From assembly GCA_023525715.1 (NCBI GenBank), contig CM042016.1, forward strand, positions 85,129,382-85,193,381: a stretch of 64,000 bases of DNA, read 5' to 3'. The position numbers and the translations under genes are program-made. Source of the DNA: Cichorium intybus (lineage: Eukaryota; Streptophyta; Magnoliopsida; Asterales; Asteraceae). Each line of letters starts with the position of its first letter. The stretch's first letter is position 1. The notes beneath the pieces were generated by a model. It saw only the letters and a list, made by a program, of their open reading frames with translations. It had not been told where the DNA came from and did not search any database. Positions 22,707 to 34,889 of the stretch are shown piece by piece.

Positions 22707-23556
22707 AAATTGCCAGATTTGCCGTGCTGAAGACATAGTTGTGAATGGCATAATAGTATCATTCAGATTCATAGGGCAACGACTGTCATGTTGGACCTAG
22801 ACGGCACAATAATTGCTTCCGATTTAGGTATTTTTCCAGAGTTGGCAACATATCATTGGAATCGGAATTCAATTCCATTCTTATGAGTACAAAGTTGATT
22901 TCCATTGGAATAAAGAAAATCCTTCCCTGTACTTCTGTTTGCCATTTGTGTGTATACTTTTGGTTTGAAAATTTGAATTACATTACCACTTTGTAAGAAT
23001 ACTTTAATGTCTGGACTACTTTTCCCAGGGTGTTGAAATGTTTTTGGTTTGGGGAACTATTCAAATGGAGCCGGTCGTGGTGCTGGACATCGCGGCAGAG
23101 GGGGTAGCGGATGGTATCATGTAAGGAAGGCTGAGTGAAGGCGGTACAACTTACGGGAGACCAGATCTTCCCTGTGAATTGGAAAGCGGAACTCTCGGTC
23201 CTAACGAGTCTGTTGGTCGTGTTGCTGGTGGTGGAATGATCGGTAAACTTTATTATATCATTGAACCTGAAATCTTTATTTATTATATAAATTTATAATC
23301 ACTCGGTTTTATTTATGGTAGTGATGGGATCTAAACAATGTCCTCTTTCAAAGCTTGATATATACGGATCTATGACATCTTGATCTTATAAGGATGCATT
23401 GGGACCCGCTATCGTCATTTTGAGGGAGAACATATGAAGAACATTGAAAGGTAATACTATGTTTATTAAAACCTTGTATACCCACACAAGCATGTCCTTT
23501 ACAACACTTTTTTAGAAAATATTAAATTGTCCTTATAGTTTTGGCATGTGGTAGGT

Positions 23557-23832
23557 ATGACTTATGAGAAAGCAATTGACCCTGATGAAGAATTTTTGCA
23601 AGATATCGAGAAAAGAATAAGTCTTGACCATTCATATCTGGCTGCAGAAACCAAGTTATGTTTTATACTTCCATAATTATAATCTTTTGATTATTCATTA
23701 GCCTTAAAACATGCACTTTTTATTTTTTTTATTTTTCATTTATCCTCGCATAACTGTGCAGGTTATTACAATCTTTGATGCAGTAGAGACTGTTAAAGAG
23801 CAATTTTACCTAGCAGTTGATAATGTTTCTAG
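23557..23832 (+). pseudogene. Two captured exons of an unrecognised protein
   Basis: Exon 1 (23,557-23,655) reads MTYEKAIDPDEEFLQDIEKR and then ISLDHSYLAAETK. Exon 2 (23,762-23,832), after CTGTGCAG and ending at GTAAGG, reads VITIFDAVETVKEQFYLAV and then DNVSR. Acidic, helix-forming sequence with intact junctions except a missing GT after exon 1. I do not recognise the family. It is probably another host gene fragment carried by Helitron E. Confidence 0.45.
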
Positions 23833-24208
23833 GTAAGGTGAATTCGTTTAAGCTCTATTCTTGATTTCCAATAAGGGCAAAATGCAAGAAATAGCAATGT
23901 AGTTTCTAATTATTCCTTACTATAGGATTATACTTTCAGATTATTTTTTTATTAAAGCATTGTACTTTACAGAATTTACTGATTGCAATGGGTGCCATGT
24001 TGGTTTGAGTTATAACGAGATGGCACGGACGCACATGTGTAATATACCGCTGATGTAGCAAAAAACCATATTTTTTATAAAATTCGTATACTAAGATATT
24101 TAAAAAATTCTGCCAATTTTTTGAGTTGTATCATCAAACTGTCCCATACCACGAATTAACATCTTCTTATGATCTTCTAGGAATATGATTAATTTATGAA
24201 GTTATGTT

Positions 24209-24308
<100 letters not shown>

Positions 24309-24577
24309 GATTCAATGGATGATGTATTAATAAAATAAAAGTTTGATGCTACGTTTAAATTTAAATATCTGATGTAGACAGTTTTTATAAAAAGTATAAT
24401 TTCGTTGCCACTTTAGCGGTATATTACACATGTACGTCCTATCAACAAGGACATTGTATAGAAGCATCTTAATTTGTACCATGCCATCATAATTCAAATC
24501 AACATGTTATCCATTGATATATTGGGTAAATTTTGTGAATTAGAATGCTCTAATAAGAAATAATTTGAAAATACAAT

Positions 24578-27500
24578 TGTGACAACTGTCAAATTAGTCA
24601 ACGAAAGTCAACTTAAGTCAACCAAAGCGTAAGTTAAAGTTAATATGTGAAATGTAAATTTCATAATCTATACGATATATTATTGGATATTATAATACTA
24701 CGTACGCTAATTCAAATTAATTATACGAGCAAACCCTGCTGAGCTCGATGTTTAAAAAAAAAATTCATCGTGAATAGTGATCCGACATGAATAGTATCCG
24801 ACGTGAATAGTAAACGGTAAAAGTCAAAACTCTTCGGAATGTTATAAATTTTATATCGAAACGTAGATAAAAATATGACGGATCCGAATATGTATTTATA
24901 TTTTTACCAAACATTATATATAAAAAGTTATGATACAAAAACGGTAAAAATGTAAAACTATTCGGAATATTACAAAATTTATATCGAAACGTAGATAAAA
25001 TTACGACGATTCCGAATATATATTTATATTTTTACCAAACGCTATATATAAAAAGTTATAATAGAAAAACGTATAATTTAACTTGAAAGCGACGTTTAAT
25101 TATTATAATATATTAATATAAATAAAAAATAATTTTTTAGTATTGAAAAACATGTTTTATTTTTTTATTTATTATTATTATTTTTATATTAAAGTGGGAC
25201 CCACTTCATTATTTAATCAATTTTACACATTTTACCCTTAAAGAATTCGTATTTTCATTTCGAACACTACGCATTCAATACATATTTTTAAGTTTATCAA
25301 TAATATTATGTTGTTTTATAAAACGAAAAATTTACCGTCAAATCCGTATCATCGATACGGACAACCTGACATCAAAATTTAATATCATTGATATTAGTTT
25401 TATATTTAATATTTTATTTTTCTTTAAAATGAAATTGTATTTACATTTAAACCCTATATTTTCAATAAACTTACAATTAATACCCTTTCGTTAATTCGTT
25501 AAAGACTTTTAGTTAAAAAGTTGATATTATTAAACTACGATTTTTGTAGATTATATTTCTATAAAAGAAAATTATTTGTTTTAATTAAAAACTATTAAAT
25601 CTATTTAAAGAGTATTTTAAGGGTATATTTTGTTATAAACAAATTCTTAAAGCTATAAAAGTCGAATATCTGTATCTTGAGGGCCGCAATACGAAAATAA
25701 ATCTACTATAAATATAGCCTTATTCTAGCCATTCAAATCACACAAACAAGTTCTTCGATACGTATAGAGAGATATACGAAGAATGAGCGTTAGAAGTAGA
25801 TATTTCAGTTATAAATATAGTGAGTTCGAGTTAGAAGCAGTAAGAGTCGAGCGATCTAACAACAATTGGTGATAAGATCATCATCGACATTAAGGTGAGT
25901 TCATACCCCTTCTTTTTATCTTTATTCAAGTTTTTAAGGGGGAGAATACAAGTTATACTATAAAAATAGTTATTTATACTCATTTGTAACAATAGTAAAC
26001 AAAATGTGAATTTTGTAAACATAATTATGACAACAATTCAATTATAGTTCCAAAATATAATATTGAATGATCTACTTACGAGAGCGGTGTCTAGGCCGAT
26101 CATTTGGGCTAGGTTGTTGGATTTCCGAAAGGCTTATACGCTGAAAGGGTCCTGCCTCCTCATTTGATCTTCTACCTGGCCGTTTTTTATTTGATAGTCA
26201 TGAAATATTATATTGAAATTAATAAAGGGTATAACCAATTTTTTTCACCACTATTGTGGAGGATATATCTTAAAAGAAGTTCTTTATAACCATATAAATA
26301 AGTTATTTCACATATATTTGTAAATATATGCTTTTCACAACGGAATACTAAAAATAAACTATTATAGGAATAGTTTGTTGATACAAATGTTACTATGACG
26401 TTTTAAAGAAGACAAATAATTATATAAAATATATAATTATTATACATTACTATATTATCATGGGAAAAATGATAATGGACAAATACAAAGGTTTTTCATA
26501 TACAAACTTTAACAAGTTGATTGATACATACATTTTTGTGAGACGGGTCTTCACAGTGATTATTTAAGTACATACTATAAGTCCTGAAATTTATAACCAG
26601 AGTCTCGGTAAGAGAACGTGATATTTGTGTATAGATCTATACGGGATTGACAACCCCGCACCTGAGCTGCTAGCTACAGCTAGACAGACGGGTCTGCGGT
26701 GACAAATGTCATAACAGTCCGACGCCTGAAGAACGTCGAAGCAGGCCTACATGGTCACAGTATGGTTATAGGACGTCTCGCATGGGAAATCAATTTTATA
26801 AATTGTTTACGTGGAAATATACATTTTCAAAGGTTTTATACTACAAGCTACGCTATACATTTTAGTCTTTGGATTTTTAAGACTTGGATACATTCATAAG
26901 AAAATATTGGATTTTCTTGGAGTACAATACTACATTTTACAAGGAAAGAGATTCCTTATACAAGTTTTATGGTATTAAAACTACATTTTTACAAGTTACA
27001 AATATAAGTATGGTTTTACTTATATACACTGGTTCTATGGGAATTAAAACTATGTTTTATAAAAGGTATAAATATAAGTACGATTTACTTATATATACTA
27101 GTTTTATGGAATTAAGTCTACGATTAGTCTACAAGTAAATATCTATTTACACGGTTTCATACAACAATAAAACTACGTAATACTATTTTCAAGTATAGAA
27201 ATACTTATACATTTACGGTCTTTGGGTTTTAAGACTACGACTCGTTTATAAGAAAATATTGGATTTTCTGGTTTCAACACTATCTTTTTACAAGGAAAAA
27301 GGATTATGGATTTTCTCATACAAAAATCTTATGAACTCACCAACGTAATGCTGACACTCTTTCAAACTACTTGTATTATCAGGAAATTGATAAGGTAACT
27401 ACAACCTTTGACGATGGGTCGTTATGGCGTCATACTATGTATTTTGATATCATATTGTAATTGTATTTAAAACATACAATCTTTTGAACTCTTGTAACAT

Positions 27501-27623
27501 TTACAATTATGTATATGATGGATGTGTTTGCTTTGATCACTATTGTACAAACGTTGTTGTGATACTGTTCATGAAGTCATCCACCCTCAGACGTTTCCGC
27601 CATCGTGGTTTGGGGGTGTGACA
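24578..27623 (+). repeat. 5' LTR of the RWP-RK-bearing Gypsy element
   Basis: Starts TGTGACAACTGTC and ends GGGGTGTGACA. The internal promoter is at about 25,700 (see separate entry). Compared with the 3' LTR it shows only scattered differences, for example GTCAACGAAAG versus GTCAATGAAAG and a slightly different A-run near 24,750. Confidence 0.95.
25690..25800 (+). promoter_or_regulatory. Probable LTR core promoter and transcript start
   Basis: CTATAAATATAG (about 25,708) is a good TATA box. Some 30-40 bp downstream is a CA-rich start-like stretch ('caaatcacacaaacaag'). The same text is present in the 3' LTR at about 32,066. Inferred from position and motif only. Confidence 0.5.
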
Positions 27624-27626
27624 GAT

Positions 27627-27638
27627 TGGTATCAGAGC
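27627..27638 (+). promoter_or_regulatory. Primer binding site, initiator tRNA-Met
   Basis: TGGTATCAGAGC three bases after the LTR, the standard plant tRNA-iMet complement. Confidence 0.95.
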
Positions 27639-28195
27639 ATTGTTTATAGTGAACTAAGTATATCAATCCATTTAAGATATACAACTATAAATACAATGGG
27701 ACTAAAACTCTCTAAAACAATCTGTACAAAGTATACTTTAAAATACAATGATATTTTTATAAAGTATAAGTACAAGTACATACATACTAGAACAGTGTCA
27801 TAACCAGAACAATACAAGAGTAATAAGATGAGTTGAACACTACGAGTAGGCCTAGGTAGTTATGTAATCATACCTAGGACAAATAGAGCCTGATCAACTG
27901 TATTTGTCCAAGGTATGACTAACATGTACTTAGAAATAGTCGTAGTGAACAACAAGTCTAAAAACTTACCAAGAACCATATACAAAGAAAACTCTAAAAC
28001 AAAATATAAAGCTAAAATACTAAAGGAGTATTTTATAATACTATAGAACCATACATCTAGACACTTTATGTACCTCTTATACCCCTATCCTTACATAGTA
28101 GACCTGACAATTCGATAATACCTGACCAATAACTATTATCAAAAACCTTCCATCATCCCTATCAACAGTTCCATTAAACTAATATTGGTAGAAAT
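27639..28195. other. Gypsy interior between PBS and RWP-RK gene
   Basis: AT-rich, no gag frame. It would be the 5' leader of the element transcript and contains the region downstream of the RWP-RK stop. Confidence 0.6.
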
Positions 28196-29522
28196 TCAAT
28201 CTGAAAGCCGAAGGCGGGCTAAGTCACCTGCCAAGTCTTCTGGGTTCTCTTTACTTGTGATCTTGAGAAAATCATGGTTAAAACCACTTATAGCAGAAAC
28301 AGAAGGCAGAGATTGTTGTTGTGTATGTGTCCCTGATGAAGATTCCTCCCTCTTTTGAACCTTTCTTTTCTTGTAAACAGCCTTAAAGGCAGCTTGCCTC
28401 AATCTCTTTGTGGTATCAGTTATCTCCGAACTGGAACACTCAATTATTGCTCTTTTCTCGTTCTCTAGACCAAGTATTACGTCTGCTTTACTAGGATTAT
28501 TATTCAATTCCCGTTGCATAAATACTTTCAGTCATTGCAACATCATGGTATTAAAATTGGGGAAAAGAGATACAATTCTTAACCTGAGTATGGTTAATAA
28601 GAGTTTGTAGACTCTTAATCTTTCGTCGAGGCCGACTTTTGATGCCTAACTTCCTACAGCGTTGCTTCAACTGTGTTGATCCAACGTTGAGTTCCCTTGC
28701 AGCTTGCATAAGTGGCTTGTTAAAGTGCTGAGCTATCGCTTCCTTACTTAATGGCTGTCTAGAACCACTTCCACTGCCAATTACTATGGTTCTTCGATTC
28801 AAAGAATCAAATCCGGTTGTACTATTGTCATTCTGGATCATTTGAACATGATCCTGATTTGTTAAACCAAAGATAAAATTTGGTGCAATAACATTAGAAT
28901 CTGCCGTCGGCAGTAACTGTTGATTTTCAGCTATGAACCCAGGGTTTTGAAATCCCTCCAGATTCCTTTGAATCATCTGAAGGTGATCCTGGTATTGAAA
29001 ACCTCCCTCAAACTCGGGATTCATTCCAACACTATCGTTATGAATCACCTGTAGTTGATCATCGTTCTGCATGCCAGCCATGAATCCTTGATTCATGGGG
29101 ATAATCTCACTGTTCGTTATGTACTCGTCCATAAATGGATCTTTAAAAAAATGTTAGAAGATAAAAACCAAACTGACATAAAAGTACTAAAATTCAACCT
29201 AGAAGTAAGTTTTGAGATTTCTCATAAGCAAAGCCCAAAGATGAAGGTCCTGGATCTTCTGAGATAATACTCATCGGAGGAAGAACTTCAGGATCATTTT
29301 GAAGCTGATCGAGCGGTAATATATCTGGAAAATCTATACCTCACATAATTTAAAATAAAATCAAAACGCTAGAGAAATGAATAAGAAATAAAAGGAGTTA
29401 AGCATATTATAATTACCAGACTCTAGTAGAGGTATCTGATTAAACGATAGGAAGGTACCCTCTTCCCTTAGGAAATTCCGCTCAGCGTCCGACAAGTTTT
29501 CCATATGAGATCTGTTTTCCAT
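28196..29522 (-). CDS. RWP-RK domain transcription factor (RKD-like) inside an LTR element
   Basis: A four-exon minus-strand gene: 29,417-29,522; 29,199-29,324; about 28,574-29,140; about 28,196-28,524. Joined, it stays in frame for about 375 codons. Exon 1 starts MENRSHMENLSDAERNFLRE. Introns are 92, 58 and about 49 nt with GT-AG ends. The last one is unusually short and could instead mark a small deletion. Exon 3 has three copies of a (D/H)xxQ(V/M)I(Q/H)xN unit, then the RWP-RK domain: LSKEAIAQHFNKPLMQAARE, LNVGSTQLKQRCRKLGI, then SRPRRK where the family has RWPxRK, and IKSLQTLI. Exon 4 adds the usual TKRLRQAAFKAVYKKRK segment and a basic tail. RWP-RK proteins bind DNA and control egg-cell/germline or nitrogen programmes; the target here is unknown. 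The gene has its own TATA box and opposes the LTR transcript. Family certain, function uncertain. Confidence 0.85.
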
Positions 29523-29614
29523 GCCTCGATTGGAAATCTGAGATTATATAACGATAAACTAGTAGTAGGAAAGAATGAGACTGAAAAGATCTTAGATACA
29601 AATGATGATACATA

Positions 29615-29628
29615 CCCGTTTATATAGC
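29615..29628 (-). promoter_or_regulatory. TATA box of the RWP-RK gene
   Basis: The minus strand reads GCTATATAAACGGG, about 100 bp before the ATG at 29,522. That leaves room for a short 5' UTR. It suggests the gene was captured with its promoter. Confidence 0.6.
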
Positions 29629-29639
29629 ATCTTACAGCA

Positions 29640-30904
29640 GGAACTGAAAGGACAACTCACGTTCTTATTACCGAAATTCAAAATATCTACAGTAGGTGCA
29701 ATCTTTTCACTACCCTAAGTGATATCCTTTTTCCAAATTCGCGGCTTGACTCCGATGAGGACGGGATAACGAAAAGACATTTTTTAATATATATATATTC
29801 TGATAACGAAATTAGTTCAAAGAATAATTAATTCAATTATATAATAATCTAGTCATAAATAATGAATTAGAACCTACTCATCTAGTATCTGTAGAACTCG
29901 TGGTTCACATGTATCTTATATGATTCCTTCCATCCTACTAGTATCAACTGTAAAATGACATCACATATCATATCTTAAACATGCTTAGGCATTTCCATAA
30001 TACTTAACTTAAATGATTAAGAAATCAATAGCTAATACAAATCACAATTAGAGAATTTCATATGTTGTTAAACCGAAACTCCTAATTTCATGATTTTTAC
30101 CAAATCAACTGTTAAAACATCACAATATTGTAACAAGGACTCGATACGACATATATTAGCAACCTACATATGAGGTGAACCAATGCATACTTTTAGATTT
30201 AGACATCTAGGGTTTGAAACCCTAACACTCAAGATCATTACCCTTGTCAATTAAGAACTCGAGAATGCATTTCGGGTATTAAATCCGACCATCCCAAACT
30301 TTTTCTACGCAAAACCCTTGATCAAAATGACAAAAAATTCACATCTTTTGCTCTGAAAATCGCCTAGGAAATTTTTGGTTCACTGCCCGAATAACTCCCC
30401 TGAAGCAGGTTAGCGACATTAACCTTTAAAGTTAGTGTCGTTCACTTTTAAAAATCCAAACCGTACTCCGAAACCCGACCCGTGTAAGTCTATTGGATAC
30501 CACTAGATGTTAAGGTAACTAGAATACGAACCGTGTTCACAAATACAACCGTGTAACTCCTGCAAGGCTAAACAGTTTCAAAAAGGTTTACTACACGACC
30601 CGAGTGACTCTTACACGACCTGTGTAACTTCTATTTGCTATTTTTAAGTTTAAACTCTTTCTAAATGGGTTCTAATCCTCCTAATTCATATAACAACATA
30701 GTAACTCTTGTTTCAACAAAGAATAACTGAAGTTTAGTTACAAAAAATATTACGGCATTACACCCCAAAATCAAAGCAATTGAAAATTGGAAAGCGCCAA
30801 GCAAGGACCTGAATTTACCTAGGAACGTGAGGGCCAAATCAAACAAAAATACCCACATCTCTTCCCAAACCCTTGAGGATCCATTCAAAGTGCTAAATTT
30901 CGGG
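29640..30904. other. Gypsy interior upstream of the RWP-RK gene
   Basis: No coding frame is supported. 30,415-30,460 has a TTAGCGACATTAACC / GTTAGTGTCGTT inverted pair. 30,475-30,625 holds five variants of an ACACGACC(C)GTGTAAC motif. Similar words in opposite sense occur in the LTR at 57,890-58,120 and 63,390-63,575. Confidence 0.45.
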
Positions 30905-30931
30905 ACGAATTTCCTTTTAACGGGTAGATAA
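30898..30931 (+). promoter_or_regulatory. Polypurine-tract region before 3' LTR
   Basis: TTTCGGGACGAATTTCC followed by TTTTAACGGGTAGATAA immediately precedes the LTR TG, as in many plant Gypsy elements (chromovirus-like TTCGGGACGAAATTTC). The purine run itself is weak. Confidence 0.5.
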
Positions 30932-33900
30932 TGTGACAACTGTCAAATTAGTCAATGAAAGTCAACTTAAGTCAACCAAAGCGTACGTTAAAGTTAATAT
31001 GTGAAATGTAAATTTCATAATCTATACGATATATTATTGGATATTATAATACTACGTACGCTAATTCAAATTAATTATACGAGCAAACCCTGCTGAGCTC
31101 GATGTTTAAAAAAAAAAATTTCATCGTGAATAGTGATCCGGCATGAATAGTATCCGACGTGAATAGTAAACGGTAAAAGTCAAAACTCTTCGGAATGTTA
31201 TAAATTTTATATCGAAACGTAGATAAAAATATGACGGATCCGAATATGTATTTATATTTTTACCAAACGTTATATATAAAAAGTTATGATAGAAAAACGG
31301 TAAAAATGTAAAACTATTCGGAATATTACAAAATTTATATCGAAACGTAGATAAAATTACGACGATTCCGAATATATATTTATATTTTTACCAAACGCTA
31401 TATATAAAAAGTTATAATAGAAAAACGTATAATTTAACTTGAAAGCGACGTTTAATTATTATAATATATTAATATAAATAAAAAATAAATTTTTTTTTTT
31501 GACTATTGAAAAACATGTTTTATTTTTTTATTTATTATTATTATTTTTATATTAAAGTGGGACCCACTTCATTATTTAATCAATTTTACACATTTTACCC
31601 TCAAAGAATTCGTATTTTCATTTCGAACACTACGCATTCAATACGTATTTTTAAGTTTATCAATAATATTATGTTGTTTTATAAAACGAAAAATTTACCG
31701 TCAAATCCGTATCATCGATACGGACAACCTGACATCAAAATTTAATATCATTGATATTAGTTTTATATTTAATATTTTATTTTTCTTTAAAATGAAATTG
31801 TATTTACATTTAAACCCTATGTTTTCAATAAACTTACAATTAATACCCTTTCGTTAATTCGTTAAAGACTTTTAGTTAAAAAGTTGATATTATTAAACTA
31901 CAATTTTTGTAGATTATATTTCTATAAAAGAAAATTATTTGTTTTAATTAAAAACTATTAAATCTATTTAAAGAGTATTTTAAGGGTATATTTTGTTATA
32001 AACAAATTCTAAAAGCTATAAAAGTCGAATATCTGTATCTTGAGGGCCGCAATACGAAAATAAATCTACTATAAATATAGCCTCATTCTAGCCATTCAAA
32101 TCACACAAACAAGTTCTTTGATACGTATAGAGAGATATACGAAGAATGAGCGTTAGAAGTAGATATTCCAGTTATAAATATAGTGAGTTCGAGTTAGAAG
32201 CAGTAAGAGTCGGGCGATCTAACAACAATTGGTGATAAGATCATCATCGACATTAAGGTGAGTTCATACCCCTTCTTTTTATCTTTATTCAAGTTTTTAA
32301 GGGGGAGAATACAAGTTATACTATAAAAATAGTTATTTATACTCATTTGTAACAATAGTAAACAAAATGTGAATTTTGTAAACATAATTATGACAACAAT
32401 TCAATTATAGTTCCAAAATATAATATTGAATGATCTACTTACGAGAGCGGTGTCTAGGCCGATCATTTGGGCTAGGTTGTTGGATTTCCGAAAGGCTTAT
32501 ACGCTGAAAGGGTCCTACCTCCTCATTTGATCTTCTACCTGGCCGTTTTTTATTTGATAGTCATGAAATATTATATTGAAATTAATAAAGGATATAACCA
32601 ATTTTTTTCACCACTATTGTGGAGGATATATCTTAAAAGAAGTTCTTTATAACCATCTAAGTAAGTTATTTCACATATATTTGTAAATATATGCTTTTCA
32701 CAACGGAATACTAAAAATAAACTATTATAGGAATAGTTTGTTGATACAAATGTTACTATGACGTTTTAAAGAAGACAAATAATTATATAAAATATATAAT
32801 TATTATACATTACTATATTATCATGGGAAAAATGATAATGGACAAATACAAAGGTTTTTCATATACAAACTTTAACAAGTTGATTGATACATACATTTTT
32901 GTGAGACGGGTCTTCACAGTGATTATTTAAGTACATACTATAAGTCCTGAAATTTATAACCAGAGTCTCGGTAAGAGAACGTGATATTTGTGTATAGATC
33001 TATACGGGATTGACAACCCCGCACCTGAGCTGCTAGCTACAGCTAGACAGACGGGTCTGCGGTGACAAATGTCATAACAGTCCGACGCCTGAAGAACGTC
33101 GAAGCAGGCCTACATGGTCACAGTATGGTTATAGGACGTCTCGCATGGGAAATCAATTTTATAAATTGTTTACGTGGAAATATACATTTTCAAAGGTTTT
33201 ATACTACAAGCTACGCTATACATTTTAGTCTTTGGATTTTTAAGACTTGGATACATTCATAAGAAAATATTGGATTTTCTTGGAGTACAATACTACATTT
33301 TACAAGGAAAGAGATTCCTTATACAAGTTTTATGGTATTAAAACTACATTTTTACAAGTTACAAATATAAGTATGGTTTTACTTATATACACTGGTTCTA
33401 TGAGAATTAAAACTATGTTTTATAAAAGGTATAAATATAAGTACGATTTACTTATATATACTAGTTTTATGGAATTAAGTCTACGATTAGTCTACAAGTA
33501 AACATCTATTTACACGGTTTCATACAACAATAAAACTACGTAATACTATTTTCAAGTATAGAAATACTTATACATTTACGGTCTTTGGGTTTTAAAATTA
33601 CGACTTGTTTATAAGAAAATATTGGATTTTCTGGTTTCCAACACTATCTTTTTACAAGGAAAAAGGATTATGGATTTTCTCATACAAAAATCTTATGAAT
33701 TCACCAACGTAATGTTGACACTCTTTCAAACTACTTGTATTCTCAGGAAATTGATAAGGTAACTACAACCTTTGACGATGGGTCGCTATGACGTCATACT
33801 ATGTATTTTGATGTCATATTGTAATTGTATTTAAAACATACAATCTTTTGAACTCTTGTAACATTTACAATTATGTATATGATGGATGTGTTTGCTTTGA

Positions 33901-33987
33901 TCACTATTGTACAAACGTTGTTGTGATACTGTTCATGAAGTCATCCACCCTCAGACGTTTCCGCCATCGTGGTTTGGGGGTGTGACA
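30932..33987 (+). repeat. 3' LTR of the RWP-RK-bearing Gypsy element
   Basis: Same termini as the 5' LTR. It ends GGGGTGTGACA and is followed by the TSD ACAAT. Confidence 0.95.
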
Positions 33988-33992
33988 ACAAT

Positions 33993-34799
33993 GCTCTTCT
34001 TTGAGGTTACAGTCGAGTCTGGATCACATCCTCAGTTGCATGTTTTCTTGAAACAAGTCAGAATTAAAATATATATTTCTTCTTTTCTTTTGGTATTTTA
34101 ATATTCTTTATTTTTTATACACTATTTAAATGACATGTTGTAGGTTTGGATTTGGTGGATGATGAAAGCAAGCTTGAAAGATGCCCTACAAAACACATGC
34201 AAACACCTTTACAATGGATTTATATTGGTTTTCAGGGTCTTTTGAGTTTTGAGCCACCCACTTTTGATCATTCGATATGGGTTTGAGAAACAGGTAATTT
34301 TGGTCCCTCTTTCTCTTATGCTCTGTTTTATAACATCACATTTTATGATCAAGATTTTGTTTTTATAGTTATGTATCAAAGGATATTTATGTAAGGGAGT
34401 GTTGAGGTTGCAAAGAGAGGACAGATTCCGCTGAGGGACGGGGAGTATGATGCAATGGAATCGGTGATTGAGAGGGCAGATGGAGGTGGTTGTGGCGAAA
34501 GCGGATATGTTGAGGACGAGAACGGCCTAGAGGGTGGTGGAGATATTAACGCCGACGCATAACTTGAGGTTTTTAACGACGGTGACGGACTTGCAGATAA
34601 AAATCAGGATGTGTTGTTGGCAGCTTGTTGCCCAGAGAGGACGATGAGATAAGCAGTTGACTGTGTGATCAATTTCTGCTTCTTTTCCAATAAAAGAAAG
34701 TATTTCGTCGTTTTTGCTTTTAAATCCATAAACCGGTTTTCATCAATAACAAAAAGACTAAAAAAACCCAGGACGCACGTGCGTAGCACAAAGCTACAG
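33993..34799 (+). other. Helitron E interior, right part
   Basis: GC-richer coding-looking stretch at 34,400-34,600 with G/A-rich text but stops in all frames. It may be one more captured gene fragment, and I cannot name it. Confidence 0.35.
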
Positions 34800-34889
34800 C
34801 TAGTTAAATTTAACAAAGGAATATTTAAAAAGCTGTTTTTTATCCGCCTCTCATTTTAGTTAGAAAATAATATAAGTAGGGGGTAATTA

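Larger units (their letters stand above)
24578..33987 (+). mobile_element. Non-autonomous Gypsy-type LTR element carrying an antisense RWP-RK gene
   Basis: A complete 9.4-kb element. Long LTRs of 3046 and 3056 bp both run from TGTGACAACTG to GGGGTGTGACA and differ by only scattered substitutions and small indels. The 5-bp target duplication ACAAT is present on both sides (24,573-24,577 and 33,988-33,992). A PBS for initiator tRNA-Met follows the 5' LTR, and a purine-rich stretch (CGGGACGAATTTCC...) precedes the 3' LTR. The 3308-bp interior has no gag, protease, RT, RNase H or integrase frame in any phase. Its only substantial coding content is the minus-strand RWP-RK gene. It must have been mobilised in trans. 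The Gypsy call rests on LTR termini and the PPT style, since there is no pol to classify. Confidence 0.9.

Noticed and set aside
30661..30939. 92-codon minus-strand frame upstream of the 3' LTR
   Set aside because: Runs into the LTR boundary. Hydrophobic composition but no similarity to a retroelement or RWP-RK exon that I can recognise.
24578..33987. Possibility that the two 3-kb repeats are a segmental duplication and not LTRs
   Set aside because: TG..CA termini, a tRNA-iMet PBS right after the first copy, a PPT-like stretch before the second and exact ACAAT duplications make an LTR element the only economical reading.
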